Source: Pseudomonas pergaminensis
Lineage (GTDB): Bacteria > Pseudomonadota > Gammaproteobacteria > Pseudomonadales > Pseudomonadaceae
DNA length: 64,000 nt
Assembly (NCBI RefSeq): GCF_024112395.2
Contig: NZ_CP078013.2
Location: 2,108,001-2,172,000 of the forward strand
Direction: 5' to 3'
Part shown: positions 51,590-58,987 of the stretch, in pieces
How positions within the stretch are numbered: position 1 is the stretch's first letter
Layout of the letters: every line of letters starts with the position of its first letter
Made by a program: the position numbers and the translations under genes
Notes under the pieces: generated by a model
What the model was told of the DNA's origin: nothing
Seen by the model: the letters and a program-made list of their open reading frames with translations, nothing else
The model's database searches: none

Positions 51590-51639
51590 GGGGGCTGGCG
51601 CTCCGCAACAGATGGGCTTGGATCAGGGGGCATCAGATC

Positions 51640-51667
51640 GGTAGGAGCCGGCAAGCCGGCTCCTACA
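51640..51667. repeat. Compact REP palindrome inside the uptake operon
   Basis: GTAGGAGCCG-GCAAG-CCGGCTCCTAC is a self-complementary REP hairpin between the binding-protein and phosphodiesterase genes. It may stabilise the highly expressed upstream transcript, a known effect of intercistronic REPs. Confidence 0.8.
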
Positions 51668-51681
51668 GAGGTTTGCTTCGA

Positions 51682-52758
51682 TTACTTCATTTCTACGATG
51701 ACCTGTTCATTCCACAGCTGTGGCAGCTTTTTGGACGTGGCTTCCCAGGCATCGGCATCCTTGATCGGCTGCGGGTTGGCCTTGGTGTACTGCTCGCCGG
51801 GGATCAGGTTCTTGGCGATTTCAGCCGGCAGTTTCAGGTCGGTTTCGGCACGGATCGGACGTGCATTGCCTTTCGCCAGGTTCAGTTGGCCGGCGTCGCT
51901 GAAGATGTATTCGCGTGTCAACTTGGCGGCGTTCGGGTGCTTGGCGTATTTGTTGATGATGGTGGTGTAGCCGGATTTCACCGAACCGTCCGAGGGGATC
52001 AGCACCACGTAGTCATCCGGGTTGGCCATCTTGGCCTTGTAGCTCAGGCCGTTGAAGTCCCAGACCACGCCCACTTCGACTTCGCCTTTTTCCATGGTGG
52101 CGATGGTCGGGTTGGACAGCGAGAGACGGCCTTGCTGGGCGATCTTGGTGAAGAACTGCAGGCCGGGGGCGATGTTCTTTTCGTCGCCTTTATTGGCGAT
52201 GGCGGCTGCCAGTACACCGTTGGCCGCTTGTGCCGCGGTGCTTACGTCACCAATCGAGACCTTGTACTTGCCGCTCTGCAGGTCAGCCCAGCTGGTGGGC
52301 ACTTCAGAACCGTGCAGCAGCTTCTTGTTGACGATAAACGCGATGGTGCCGGTGTAGGCCAATGCCCAGTGACCGTCCTTGTCTTTAGCCCAATCCGGGA
52401 CCTGGGCCCAGGTGGACGGTTTGTACGGCTGGGTGACTTCCTGCTTCACCGCAATCGGACCGAACGCTGCGCCTACGTCGCCGATGTCGGCGCTGGCGTT
52501 GTCTTTCTCGGCCTTGAACTTGGCGATTTCCTGGGCCGAGCTCATGTCGGTGTCGATGTGCTTGAGGCCGTAGGTCTTGGCGAGGTCTTCCCAAGTGCCT
52601 TTCCAGTTGGCCCAGTCATCGGGCATGCCGACGCTGTTGACGGCGCCTTCCGCTTTCGCGGCGGCTTCAAGAGTTTTTAGATCGGTATCAGCGGCCATGG
52701 CGGCGGTGCACATGGCAATGGTCGAGCCTAACAGTGATGCCAGGAAAAGCTGTTTCAT
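51682..52758 (-). CDS. ABC importer periplasmic binding protein
   Basis: A 358-residue solute-binding protein with a Sec signal peptide (MKQLFLASLLGSTIAM; cleavage near AMA-ADT). It belongs to the iron/spermidine/aminoethylphosphonate-type family 1 fold (TGTIAFIVNKKLLHGSEVPT SWADL; EVEVGVVWDFNGLSYKAKM). The substrate cannot be read directly. It is the first gene of the operon, followed by a phosphodiesterase, two permeases, an ATPase and a HAD phosphatase. A NagR/HutC-like operator lies 57-70 bp before its start codon. Confidence 0.88.
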   Translation of the reverse strand: MKQLFLASLLGSTIAMCTAAMAADTDLKTLEAAAKAEGAVNSVGMPDDWANWKGTWEDLAKTYGLKHIDTDMSSAQEIAKFKAEKDNASADIGDVGAAFGPIAVKQEVTQPYKPSTWAQVPDWAKDKDGHWALAYTGTIAFIVNKKLLHGSEVPTSWADLQSGKYKVSIGDVSTAAQAANGVLAAAIANKGDEKNIAPGLQFFTKIAQQGRLSLSNPTIATMEKGEVEVGVVWDFNGLSYKAKMANPDDYVVLIPSDGSVKSGYTTIINKYAKHPNAAKLTREYIFSDAGQLNLAKGNARPIRAETDLKLPAEIAKNLIPGEQYTKANPQPIKDADAWEATSKKLPQLWNEQVIVEMK

Positions 52759-52814
52759 CCGAAGCTCCTTTGGGCGTTTTCAACGCTGCGTTTTTGTCGA
52801 CGTTTGCGGTGGTG

Positions 52815-52828
52815 TTGGTCTAGGTCAG
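52815..52828. promoter_or_regulatory. Candidate HutC/NagR-type operator at the uptake operon
   Basis: TTGGTCTAGGTCAG resembles the TGGTCTAGACCA palindrome bound by NagR/YvoA-like HutC regulators. It lies 57-70 bp upstream of the binding-protein start. The 350-bp intergenic region also contains GAGCC-AATCTA-GGCTC (52837-52852) and no gene. Confidence 0.55.
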
Positions 52829-53081
52829 CAATACCTGAGCCAATCTAGGCTCGATGGATGACAGTTTCATGTCGATGTCGTTTTTAAATCGCTGATGTCG
52901 CTAGTCGCAGAGTTAGCGTAGACCATGCTCAAGTGCCCGCAGGGCCGGGACTTGGCCGATGTATTGCAGGGTGTGCTATGGGGATGCACACGGACTGTCA
53001 TCTGTCGGTCATCTGTAATGCCTAGGCTGGCAGGCAACCGTGCAAGCCCATTTACGGAGCGGTTTGTGCACCTTGTCGGTG

Positions 53082-53095
53082 CTGGTCTAGTCCAG
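53082..53095. promoter_or_regulatory. Candidate HutC/NagR-type operator at the regulator gene
   Basis: CTGGTCTAGTCCAG is a near-palindrome sharing TGGTCTAG with the site at 52815. It lies 14 bp before the GntR start codon, a position suited to autorepression. Confidence 0.55.
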
Positions 53096-53108
53096 ATAGG
53101 TAACGTTG

Positions 53109-53822
53109 ATGCGTGATGAGGCAATCAAGGCGGTGACATCCATCGGCCTGGCGCTGCAAGAGCAGATCGACCATGGCCTGCTGCCGCCTGCCAGCAAACT
53201 GCCCGCCGAGCGCAAGCTCAGCGAGTTGTTTGGTACCACTCGGATTACGGTACGGGAAGCCTTGTTACAACTGGAGGCCCAGGGCCAGATCTATCGCGAG
53301 GAGCGGCGCGGCTGGTTTGTCTCGCCGCCACGGCTGGCCTACAACCTGATGCAACGCAGCCACTTTCACGCCATGGTCAGCGACCAGGGGCGGGTGGCGT
53401 CCACCGAAGTGATCTCCGCGCGGCTGCAACCGGCGTCGGCAGCGGTGTGCGCCTGGTTGCAATTACCGGCGCTGTCCAGCGTGATCCAGATCTGCCGGGG
53501 CCGGCGGATCGATGGGCGTTTGGTCTTGTATGTGGAGCACTACCTGAACCCGCAGTATTTCCCGGGGATTCTGGACTGCGATTTGAATCAGTCGATGACT
53601 GAACTGTATGCGCGCAAGTACGACCTCCACTACGGGCGCGTGCGCTTTGAAATCGTGCCGACATCACTGCCAGTGGAAGCTGCCGCCGCGTTGCGCGTCT
53701 CAGTGGGCAGCCCAGGCTTGCGGATCGCCCGGGTCAACTATGACCAGCACCAGCGTTTGATTGACTGCGACCTGGAGTTCTGGCGGCATGATGCCATCCA
53801 CGTTGGCGTGGATGTGATCTGA
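53109..53822 (+). CDS. GntR-family regulator, HutC subfamily (UTRA domain)
   Basis: A 237-residue regulator. The winged HTH is SKLPAERKLSELFGTTRITV REALLQLEAQG, with the wing YREERRGWFVSPPR; the C-terminal UTRA domain (ISARLQPASAAVCAWLQLPA; RGRRIDGRLVLYVEHYLNPQ) binds a small effector. It is divergent from the phospho-compound uptake operon and is its likely repressor or activator, like PhnR for phnSTUV. ATG 53109 was chosen over the adjacent TTG. Two TGGTCTAG-containing sites lie in the shared region. Confidence 0.9.
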   Translation: MRDEAIKAVTSIGLALQEQIDHGLLPPASKLPAERKLSELFGTTRITVREALLQLEAQGQIYREERRGWFVSPPRLAYNLMQRSHFHAMVSDQGRVASTEVISARLQPASAAVCAWLQLPALSSVIQICRGRRIDGRLVLYVEHYLNPQYFPGILDCDLNQSMTELYARKYDLHYGRVRFEIVPTSLPVEAAAALRVSVGSPGLRIARVNYDQHQRLIDCDLEFWRHDAIHVGVDVI

Positions 53823-53846
53823 TATTCAGCGGTGAGCGATCGCAGT

Positions 53847-54050
53847 GTAGGAGCCAGCTCCCACATTTGGATTGCGGGGCAGCAGTTGGAGAATGGTCGG
53901 CAGTGAGGCCGCCTTCGCAGGCAAGCCAGCTCCCACATTTGGATTGCGGGGCAGCAGTTGGAGAATGGTCGGCAGTGAGACCGCCTTCGCAGGCAAGCCA
54001 GCTCCCACATTTGGATTGCGGGGCAGCAGTTGGAGAGTGGTCGGCTGCTA
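53847..54050. repeat. 72-bp tandem repeat of REP sequence (about 2.8 copies)
   Basis: Units starting at 53854, 53926 and 53998 share CCAGCTCCCACATTTGGATT, GCGGGGCAGCAGTTGGAGA and GGTCGGCAGTGAG(G/A)CCGCC. The period is exactly 72 bp and the copies are almost identical, differing at single bases. Each unit carries one GCAGGCAAGCCAGCTCCCAC REP arm. The 5' edge (TAGGAGCCAGC) looks like a fusion between two REP families. No ORF is credible here. Confidence 0.9.
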
Positions 54051-54074
54051 GGCCGACCGGTCTCAGAAACATGG

Positions 54075-54989
54075 CTACGGCATCAGCGCCTTGATCACCT
54101 CGTCCACATTAGTCTCCAACTCTGTCACCGGCTCTGCACCGTCCACATTCAACACCAGCAGTTTCGCCCCCCCGGCGCTCACCGCCGCCTTGACCGCCTC
54201 ACTCGGCTGACGATGATGCAGCACCACCGCCACCTCGTTGTCCTTCAACTCGGCACTGAGTTTCTGCAATGCCTCAGGCGTCCAGTCAGCGTCCGGCCGC
54301 GCATCGGTACTCAGCACTTCCAGGTTCAAACTGCTGACCAAGTACGCGAAATGATCGCTCAGGCTGACCACGCTCAGGTTATCCACCTTGGCCAGTCGCG
54401 CTTCGCTATCGGCGGTGAGTTTGAGCAGGCGCTGCTTGAGGGCGGCGAGGTTAGCATCGATCTTCGGTTTGGCAGTGGAGGCCAGGCGGCTCAGGTCGGC
54501 GGCCAGCACGTCGGCCATGCGCCCCATATTGTTGCTCGATTGCCAGGGCTGGCTATTCAGGCCATCGGTGACTCCAGGCTGCACTGCGATGCCGGGCAAG
54601 CCGCCGTCCACCGGGCGTGCGGCGTCGACTTCGACGATGCGGATATTGCTGCGCCGCGCCACCGGGTACAGCGGGTCATCGGCCCACAGCGAACGCAGGC
54701 CGATGGCGGCGTCGGCATCCAGCGCCAACTTATTCAGGGCTGGGGCGCCACGGCCGGTGAAGTAGGACACTTGTCGCGAACCGGGCAGATTGGCCGGCGC
54801 GGCGCGTTCAAGCTGCACGTCGGTGCCTTTGAGCAGCACTTCAGCCAGGCCGTAGGTGATCGGCAACGAGGCCAGCACTTTGACCGGCTTTGCCGCGTGG
54901 GCAGCCGGTTTGGCCGCTTCAACCGCCATCAACGGCGTGGTGAACAAACAAGCGATGGCCAGGGCCAGGGGAGAAAGAACGGAGCGCAT
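54075..54989 (-). CDS. Divergent ZnuA-like metal ABC binding protein (second copy)
   Basis: A 304-residue protein with a signal peptide (cleavage near LMAVEA) and cluster A-I (ZnuA-like) fold: KVLASLPITYGLAEVLLKGT at the start and SLSDHFAYLVSSLNLEVLST with one conserved His. The usual first ligand (HPYYS/HxxY) and the NPHxYEP motif are absent; PANLPGSRQVS stands there. Metal binding is thus altered or lost; it may act as a chaperone or bind a complexed metal. Last gene of the eight-gene operon; its ATG overlaps the permease stop by one base. Confidence 0.78.
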   Translation of the reverse strand: MRSVLSPLALAIACLFTTPLMAVEAAKPAAHAAKPVKVLASLPITYGLAEVLLKGTDVQLERAAPANLPGSRQVSYFTGRGAPALNKLALDADAAIGLRSLWADDPLYPVARRSNIRIVEVDAARPVDGGLPGIAVQPGVTDGLNSQPWQSSNNMGRMADVLAADLSRLASTAKPKIDANLAALKQRLLKLTADSEARLAKVDNLSVVSLSDHFAYLVSSLNLEVLSTDARPDADWTPEALQKLSAELKDNEVAVVLHHRQPSEAVKAAVSAGGAKLLVLNVDGAEPVTELETNVDEVIKALMP

Positions 54990-55888
54990 TATCCAAGATT
55001 CCCTTTAAGGCTGGGCACCGTGCCGCGCGCGATGGCGGCCAGGGCGAAGGCGATTCCGGCGACCAGGATGATGGCGGCACCGGACGGCACGGGCAGGTCG
55101 AAGATGATCGGCAGCAGGATCCCGCACAGGGTGCTGACGGTGGCAATCGCGACCGAGACCCAGAAGAAACCCTTGAGCGACTGGCTCAACAGGCGCGCCG
55201 CAGCGGCGGGAATCACCAGCAGCGCACCCACCAGGATCGCGCCGATGACCTTGACCGCCGCGACGGTGATCAGCGTCACCAGAATCACGAACAGGTAGTC
55301 CAGGGTCTTCACCGCTACACCGCGTACCGCCGCCAATTGCGGGTTGAAGCTGGCCAGCATGATGCGGTTGTACAGCGGCAGCGCCAGGGCCATCACCAGC
55401 GAACCGACCACTGCCAGCACCAGCAGGTCGTTGCCGTTGACCGTCAACACCGAGCCAAACAGCACGTTCTCGAGGATGTGCACGTTGATCTTGCCCGCCA
55501 GGATCAGCAGCAGGCTTGCGCCCAGCGCCAGGGACACCGACAGGAACACACCGATCAAGGTGTCCGGCGCCAGGCCGGTGCGGTTGCGCAGGTAGTTGAG
55601 CAGGATGCCGAACAGCAGGCAGTAGCCGAACAGCGCGCCATACGGGCCGGTGTAGGGTTCACCGAGCAGGATGCCTACCGCCACGCCGGTCAGCGCCGCG
55701 TGGCCGACCGCTTCGGAGAAAAACGCGAAGCGCTTGACCACCACCAGCGTACCCAGGCCGCCCAGCACCGGGCCGATCAGCAAACCGGCGAGCAGGGCAT
55801 TGACCACAAAACCGTAGGCCAGCGCCTCCGGCAAATAGCCGGAAGAGGCCCAGCCCTGGACCATCAAGCGAAAGGCTTCATAACTCAT
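54989..55888 (-). CDS. Metal ABC transporter permease (ZnuB/MntB-like)
   Basis: A 299-residue membrane protein of the ABC-3 family with about eight helices. GLGTLVVVKRFAFFSEAVGH AALTGVAVG is the family motif, and VKVIGAILVGALLVIPAAAA RLLSQSLKG follows. It imports divalent metal with the ATPase encoded just upstream, whose stop overlaps its start by 4 bp. Zinc, manganese or iron are the likely ions. Confidence 0.9.
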   Translation of the reverse strand: MSYEAFRLMVQGWASSGYLPEALAYGFVVNALLAGLLIGPVLGGLGTLVVVKRFAFFSEAVGHAALTGVAVGILLGEPYTGPYGALFGYCLLFGILLNYLRNRTGLAPDTLIGVFLSVSLALGASLLLILAGKINVHILENVLFGSVLTVNGNDLLVLAVVGSLVMALALPLYNRIMLASFNPQLAAVRGVAVKTLDYLFVILVTLITVAAVKVIGAILVGALLVIPAAAARLLSQSLKGFFWVSVAIATVSTLCGILLPIIFDLPVPSGAAIILVAGIAFALAAIARGTVPSLKGNLG

Positions 55889-56631
55889 TGCGCCGGGCTC
55901 CGAGGGTGAGTGGAGAACAGGGTGAGCAGGCGGTCCGGGGTCAACGCCTCTTTAGGCGTAGCGTCGAACAGCACGCGGCGGTTCAGGCCGGTCACACGGT
56001 CGGCCAGGCGACCCACCGCTTCCAGGTCATGCTCGATCCACAGCACGGTGATCCCGGCTAGGCGCCAGTCATTGAGCAGTCGTTCGAACACTTGGATGCC
56101 CGCTTCGTCGAGGGCCGACATGGGTTCATCCAGTACCAGCAACTGCGGCGCCGGGATCAGTCCCTGGGCCAGCAACACACGCTGGCGCTCACCGCCGGAC
56201 AGCGCGCCCATGCGCCGCTTGCGTTTGTCTTGCATGCCGACGCGCTCCAGCGCATCGCCAATCGCGCCGGCGTAATGCTTGGACAGGCCCAGAAACGCCG
56301 GACGCCGTTGGCACATGGCCGCCATGAAATCATCCACGGTCATCGGCAACCCCCGGTCGAACTCCAGGGCCTGGGGCACATAGCCAATGGTGCCGGGCGT
56401 GGCTGGCCAGTGCAGGCTTAACCGTCCCTGATGAGGTGTCTGGCCCAGCAGTGTCTTGATCAGCGAGCTTTTGCCGCCGCCGTTGGGGCCGACCAGTGCG
56501 TGAATGCTGCCTGGCTGTACCTGGAAACTGACGTTATCGAGGATCACGGTGCGACCCAGGGTCAGCGATACCCTGTCGAACTCAAGGGTCGGGCCGACGC
56601 TGACCGCCTTCAGTTGCTCTGCTGCTGTCAT
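55885..56631 (-). CDS. Metal ABC transporter ATPase (ZnuC/MntA-like)
   Basis: A 248-residue ATPase: Walker A (GPNGGGKS), Q-loop (GYVPQALEFDRGL), signature LSGGERQRVLLAQGL, Walker B (LLVLDEPMSALD) and H-loop (WIEHDLEAV). Start and stop both overlap neighbours by 4 bp, in the middle of the eight-gene operon. Confidence 0.92.
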   Translation of the reverse strand: MTAAEQLKAVSVGPTLEFDRVSLTLGRTVILDNVSFQVQPGSIHALVGPNGGGKSSLIKTLLGQTPHQGRLSLHWPATPGTIGYVPQALEFDRGLPMTVDDFMAAMCQRRPAFLGLSKHYAGAIGDALERVGMQDKRKRRMGALSGGERQRVLLAQGLIPAPQLLVLDEPMSALDEAGIQVFERLLNDWRLAGITVLWIEHDLEAVGRLADRVTGLNRRVLFDATPKEALTPDRLLTLFSTHPRSPAQ

Positions 56632-57548
56632 GCCCCCGACTCCTGGATGGCCCGAACCACAGTGTTGAGGTTGCCGGTCATTTCCACTTCGTACTTCTCG
56701 GCGCTGTATTCGCCGTAGGAAATGTGCGACAGCGGGTACAGCTTGACCCCGGATTCACGCTGGATGGTGTCGACGTAGGTGGACGGGAAATCCATTTCCG
56801 AGAAGATCACCTTCACGTCCAGGGCCCGCAGTTCATCGATGGTTTTCTTCAACTGGCTCGGGCTTGGCTCGATCCCGTGGGCCGGCTCGACCACGGCAGT
56901 GACCTCCAGGCCGAATTCGCGCAACAGGTAGTCATAAGCCGCGTGCACGGTGGCCACGCGCAGGTCCGGGTTGGGGGCGCTGGTCAGCTTGGCCAGGGCA
57001 TCGGCGCGCATCTGGCGCAGGCGCTTGCCGTAGGCGCGGGCGTTTTGGGTGTAGGTCTTGGCGTTGTCCGGGTCGAGTTTGCCCAGTTCGCGCGCGATGT
57101 TATTGACCTGGGCAATCGACGCACTGATCGACAGGAAGGTATGCGGGTTGACCACCTTGCCCGCACCGCGCGCGGCGTTACCGGTGGCGGCCAGCAGCGG
57201 CACGTTGGCGTTGGCCTCGATCACCGGGATATCCGGGCGTTCGCTGGTGGCGATCATGCGGTCGGCGAAATCATCATGGCCGACCCCGTTGAGCACGATC
57301 ACGTCCAGGGTGCCGATGCGCTTGATGTCTTCGGCGCGTGGCTCGTAGGCATGCGGGTTGAAGCCGGCCGGAATCAGCGGCACTACCTCGGCCTTGTCGC
57401 CGACGATATTGGCCACATAGCTGTAATAAGGGTGCAGGGTGATGCCGATTCGCAGGCGTTTACTCGCCTCGGCATTGGCGAGCGGGGCGAGCATCAGGCT
57501 GAACAGGCCAACCAGCAGCAGGCGCAACAGGGGAGATGAAATGGACAT
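56628..57548 (-). CDS. ZnuA/MntC-type metal ABC binding protein (canonical copy)
   Basis: A 306-residue cluster A-I binding protein with a signal peptide (LLLVGLFSLMLAPLANA). Expected metal ligands are visible: His in NPHAYEPRAED, His in VVNPHTFLS, His in VATVHAAYDYLLREFGLE, and the acidic residue in IFSEMDFPS. It delivers zinc, manganese or ferrous iron to the permease encoded downstream. It lacks a long His-rich loop. ATG 57548 places the signal peptide first; an upstream frame extension overlaps the previous gene and was rejected. Confidence 0.88.
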   Translation of the reverse strand: MSISSPLLRLLLVGLFSLMLAPLANAEASKRLRIGITLHPYYSYVANIVGDKAEVVPLIPAGFNPHAYEPRAEDIKRIGTLDVIVLNGVGHDDFADRMIATSERPDIPVIEANANVPLLAATGNAARGAGKVVNPHTFLSISASIAQVNNIARELGKLDPDNAKTYTQNARAYGKRLRQMRADALAKLTSAPNPDLRVATVHAAYDYLLREFGLEVTAVVEPAHGIEPSPSQLKKTIDELRALDVKVIFSEMDFPSTYVDTIQRESGVKLYPLSHISYGEYSAEKYEVEMTGNLNTVVRAIQESGA

Positions 57549-57567
57549 GGGCAATCGGTCTTCTCGT

Positions 57568-58128
57568 TCAGTGACGGTGCTGGCGGGTGACGCCGGCATC
57601 GAATTGCGCAACCACTTGCTGCCAGCCGGCTGCGATCAGCGCCTGGTCAGTGAGGTCGGAGGGAGCGGCGAGGTTGGCTTGGCGATTGAGCCAGATATCC
57701 GGCTCGGCCCCGTGCACGCGCATCAACAGCGAGCCGCTGGTGGCGGGCGCCTGGCTCAAACCCAGGTAGGCCGAAGGTTCCAGCAACTGCCAACGATGAT
57801 CACCCCGGCTGACCGAGCTGGCGTCCTGGGCAAATGGCGCGAAACCTTCTTCGGCCAGTTGCGCCGGGCTCGGCAGGGCGCTTTGTTCCTGCTGCAACAG
57901 CTGGATTTCATCCAGGGTCACCCGCAGGTCAGCGTAAATGCCTTGCTCGGCGGCGCTCAGGTCGCGACGGGCATCCAATTGGTGGCTGGGTATTGCCGCC
58001 ACTTCCTGGGATTCACCGTGCAGCGCGATCACCGAACCCGCCACCGCAAGGATGATCAGGCACAACAACAGTACATAGAGGGTTTCGTGGCCGGCACCGG
58101 CGGGGCGTACAACCTGTGTGGTACTCAT
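57568..58128 (-). CDS. DUF6162-family membrane-anchored protein
   Basis: A 186-residue protein with one N-terminal membrane helix (TLYVLLLCLIILAVAGSVIA) and a periplasmic domain with LSAAEQGIYADLRVTLDEIQ and WQLLEPSAYLGLSQ; it ends in a His-containing tail (RQHRH). I recognise it as the family called DUF6162 found in this metal-operon context; no biochemical role is known to me. Start and upstream stop overlap by 4 bp. Confidence 0.72.
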   Translation of the reverse strand: MSTTQVVRPAGAGHETLYVLLLCLIILAVAGSVIALHGESQEVAAIPSHQLDARRDLSAAEQGIYADLRVTLDEIQLLQQEQSALPSPAQLAEEGFAPFAQDASSVSRGDHRWQLLEPSAYLGLSQAPATSGSLLMRVHGAEPDIWLNRQANLAAPSDLTDQALIAAGWQQVVAQFDAGVTRQHRH

Positions 58129-58454
58129 TGCGGCTGGATATCCGCTTGGTCGATTTCCACCACGTGGCCTGGGCCCGCATCAAACAGTACATAGAACTCG
58201 GCGGACGGCTTCTTGAAGGTCAGGGTCGAGTCCTCGCCAAGCTTGCCGGGCATCAGGATGGTTTCGTCGTAGCCGATCACGTCCAGGGTCACGCCGGGCG
58301 CGCCGCTGCCGTCGGAGAAGCCGCCTTTGCACTGGATCTGCTCGCCGGGGATTTCCTTGCACTCGCACATCGGGTTGTGGGCCAGGGCAAGAGTACTGAA
58401 GCCGGCGCTCAGCAAAAGAACGCCGCAGGCACGGGTCAGGCGCATCAAAGTCAT
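58125..58454 (-). CDS. Small periplasmic Cys-containing protein of the metal operon
   Basis: A 109-residue protein with a signal peptide (LLLSAGFSTLALA, cleavage before HNP). The mature N-terminus starts HNPMCECKEI and has a third Cys in QIQCKGGFSDG; the rest is a beta-rich domain (GVTLDVIGYDETILMPGKLG) that recalls small periplasmic Ig-like or cupredoxin-like folds. Cys and His at the new N-terminus suggest metal or heme handling. Overlaps both neighbours by 4 bp. No named family assigned. Confidence 0.7.
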   Translation of the reverse strand: MTLMRLTRACGVLLLSAGFSTLALAHNPMCECKEIPGEQIQCKGGFSDGSGAPGVTLDVIGYDETILMPGKLGEDSTLTFKKPSAEFYVLFDAGPGHVVEIDQADIQPQ

Positions 58455-58987
58455 GGTTTAACTCCTTGCTTGTTCAGCCAGGCAATAGTGGCAGGCGAGG
58501 CCTGGCTCAACGGGATGGAACCCTGGTGCATGCTGCCGTCCCAGCCTTCCATGGTGACCCACAGTTCGGCATCGGCTGGCGTGCGTTCCGGGATCGGCAG
58601 GCCGGCGCCCATGCGGTATGGGGTGCCGAAGAAGATCACCCCGGCGGCGCGCAGGCTGCGAGGCTTGCCGATACGCAGGTAGGTGGCCTTGACCTGGTTG
58701 GCGCAGGTGTCGCACAGGGCGGCATTGAAAAACTTCATCGGGCCGGCCGGGTCGGGGCGCGGGCCTTCATTGCGAAACTCCGCGAGGGTCAGGCTCCAGG
58801 GGCCTACCTGCACTTCACCGGCCACGCGCTCGCCGATGCCGGTGTCACCGCGAAACAACGCGGCGTCGGCGAAGTACTTGGGCATGAAGCCCAGGGGCAC
58901 CAGCAACAGCAGCACATTGATATGAAAGCGCCACTTCAGCCAGAAGGCCCGCAGTGACGATGGCGGTACGGCAGCGACCTTGCTCAT
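58451..58987 (-). CDS. Membrane-anchored CxxC protein of the metal operon
   Basis: A 178-residue protein with an N-terminal membrane segment (INVLLLLVPLGFMPKYFAD) and a periplasmic domain containing ALCDTCANQVKATYLRIGKP, a CxxC pair that could bind metal or form a redox disulfide. The C-terminal part (AELWVTMEGWDGSMHQGSIP) has no motif I know. It is coupled by 4-bp overlaps to the PepSY gene before it and the small Cys protein after it. Confidence 0.7.
   Translation of the reverse strand: MSKVAAVPPSSLRAFWLKWRFHINVLLLLVPLGFMPKYFADAALFRGDTGIGERVAGEVQVGPWSLTLAEFRNEGPRPDPAGPMKFFNAALCDTCANQVKATYLRIGKPRSLRAAGVIFFGTPYRMGAGLPIPERTPADAELWVTMEGWDGSMHQGSIPLSQASPATIAWLNKQGVKP

Noticed and set aside
53847..54050. 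Tandem repeats as a CRISPR array
   Set aside because: Repeats are contiguous 72-bp units with no unique spacers, and no cas genes are present.
53734..54072. Repetitive reading frames across the 72-bp tandem repeat
   Set aside because: They only translate REP DNA; no ribosome-binding site, and several frames are equally open.
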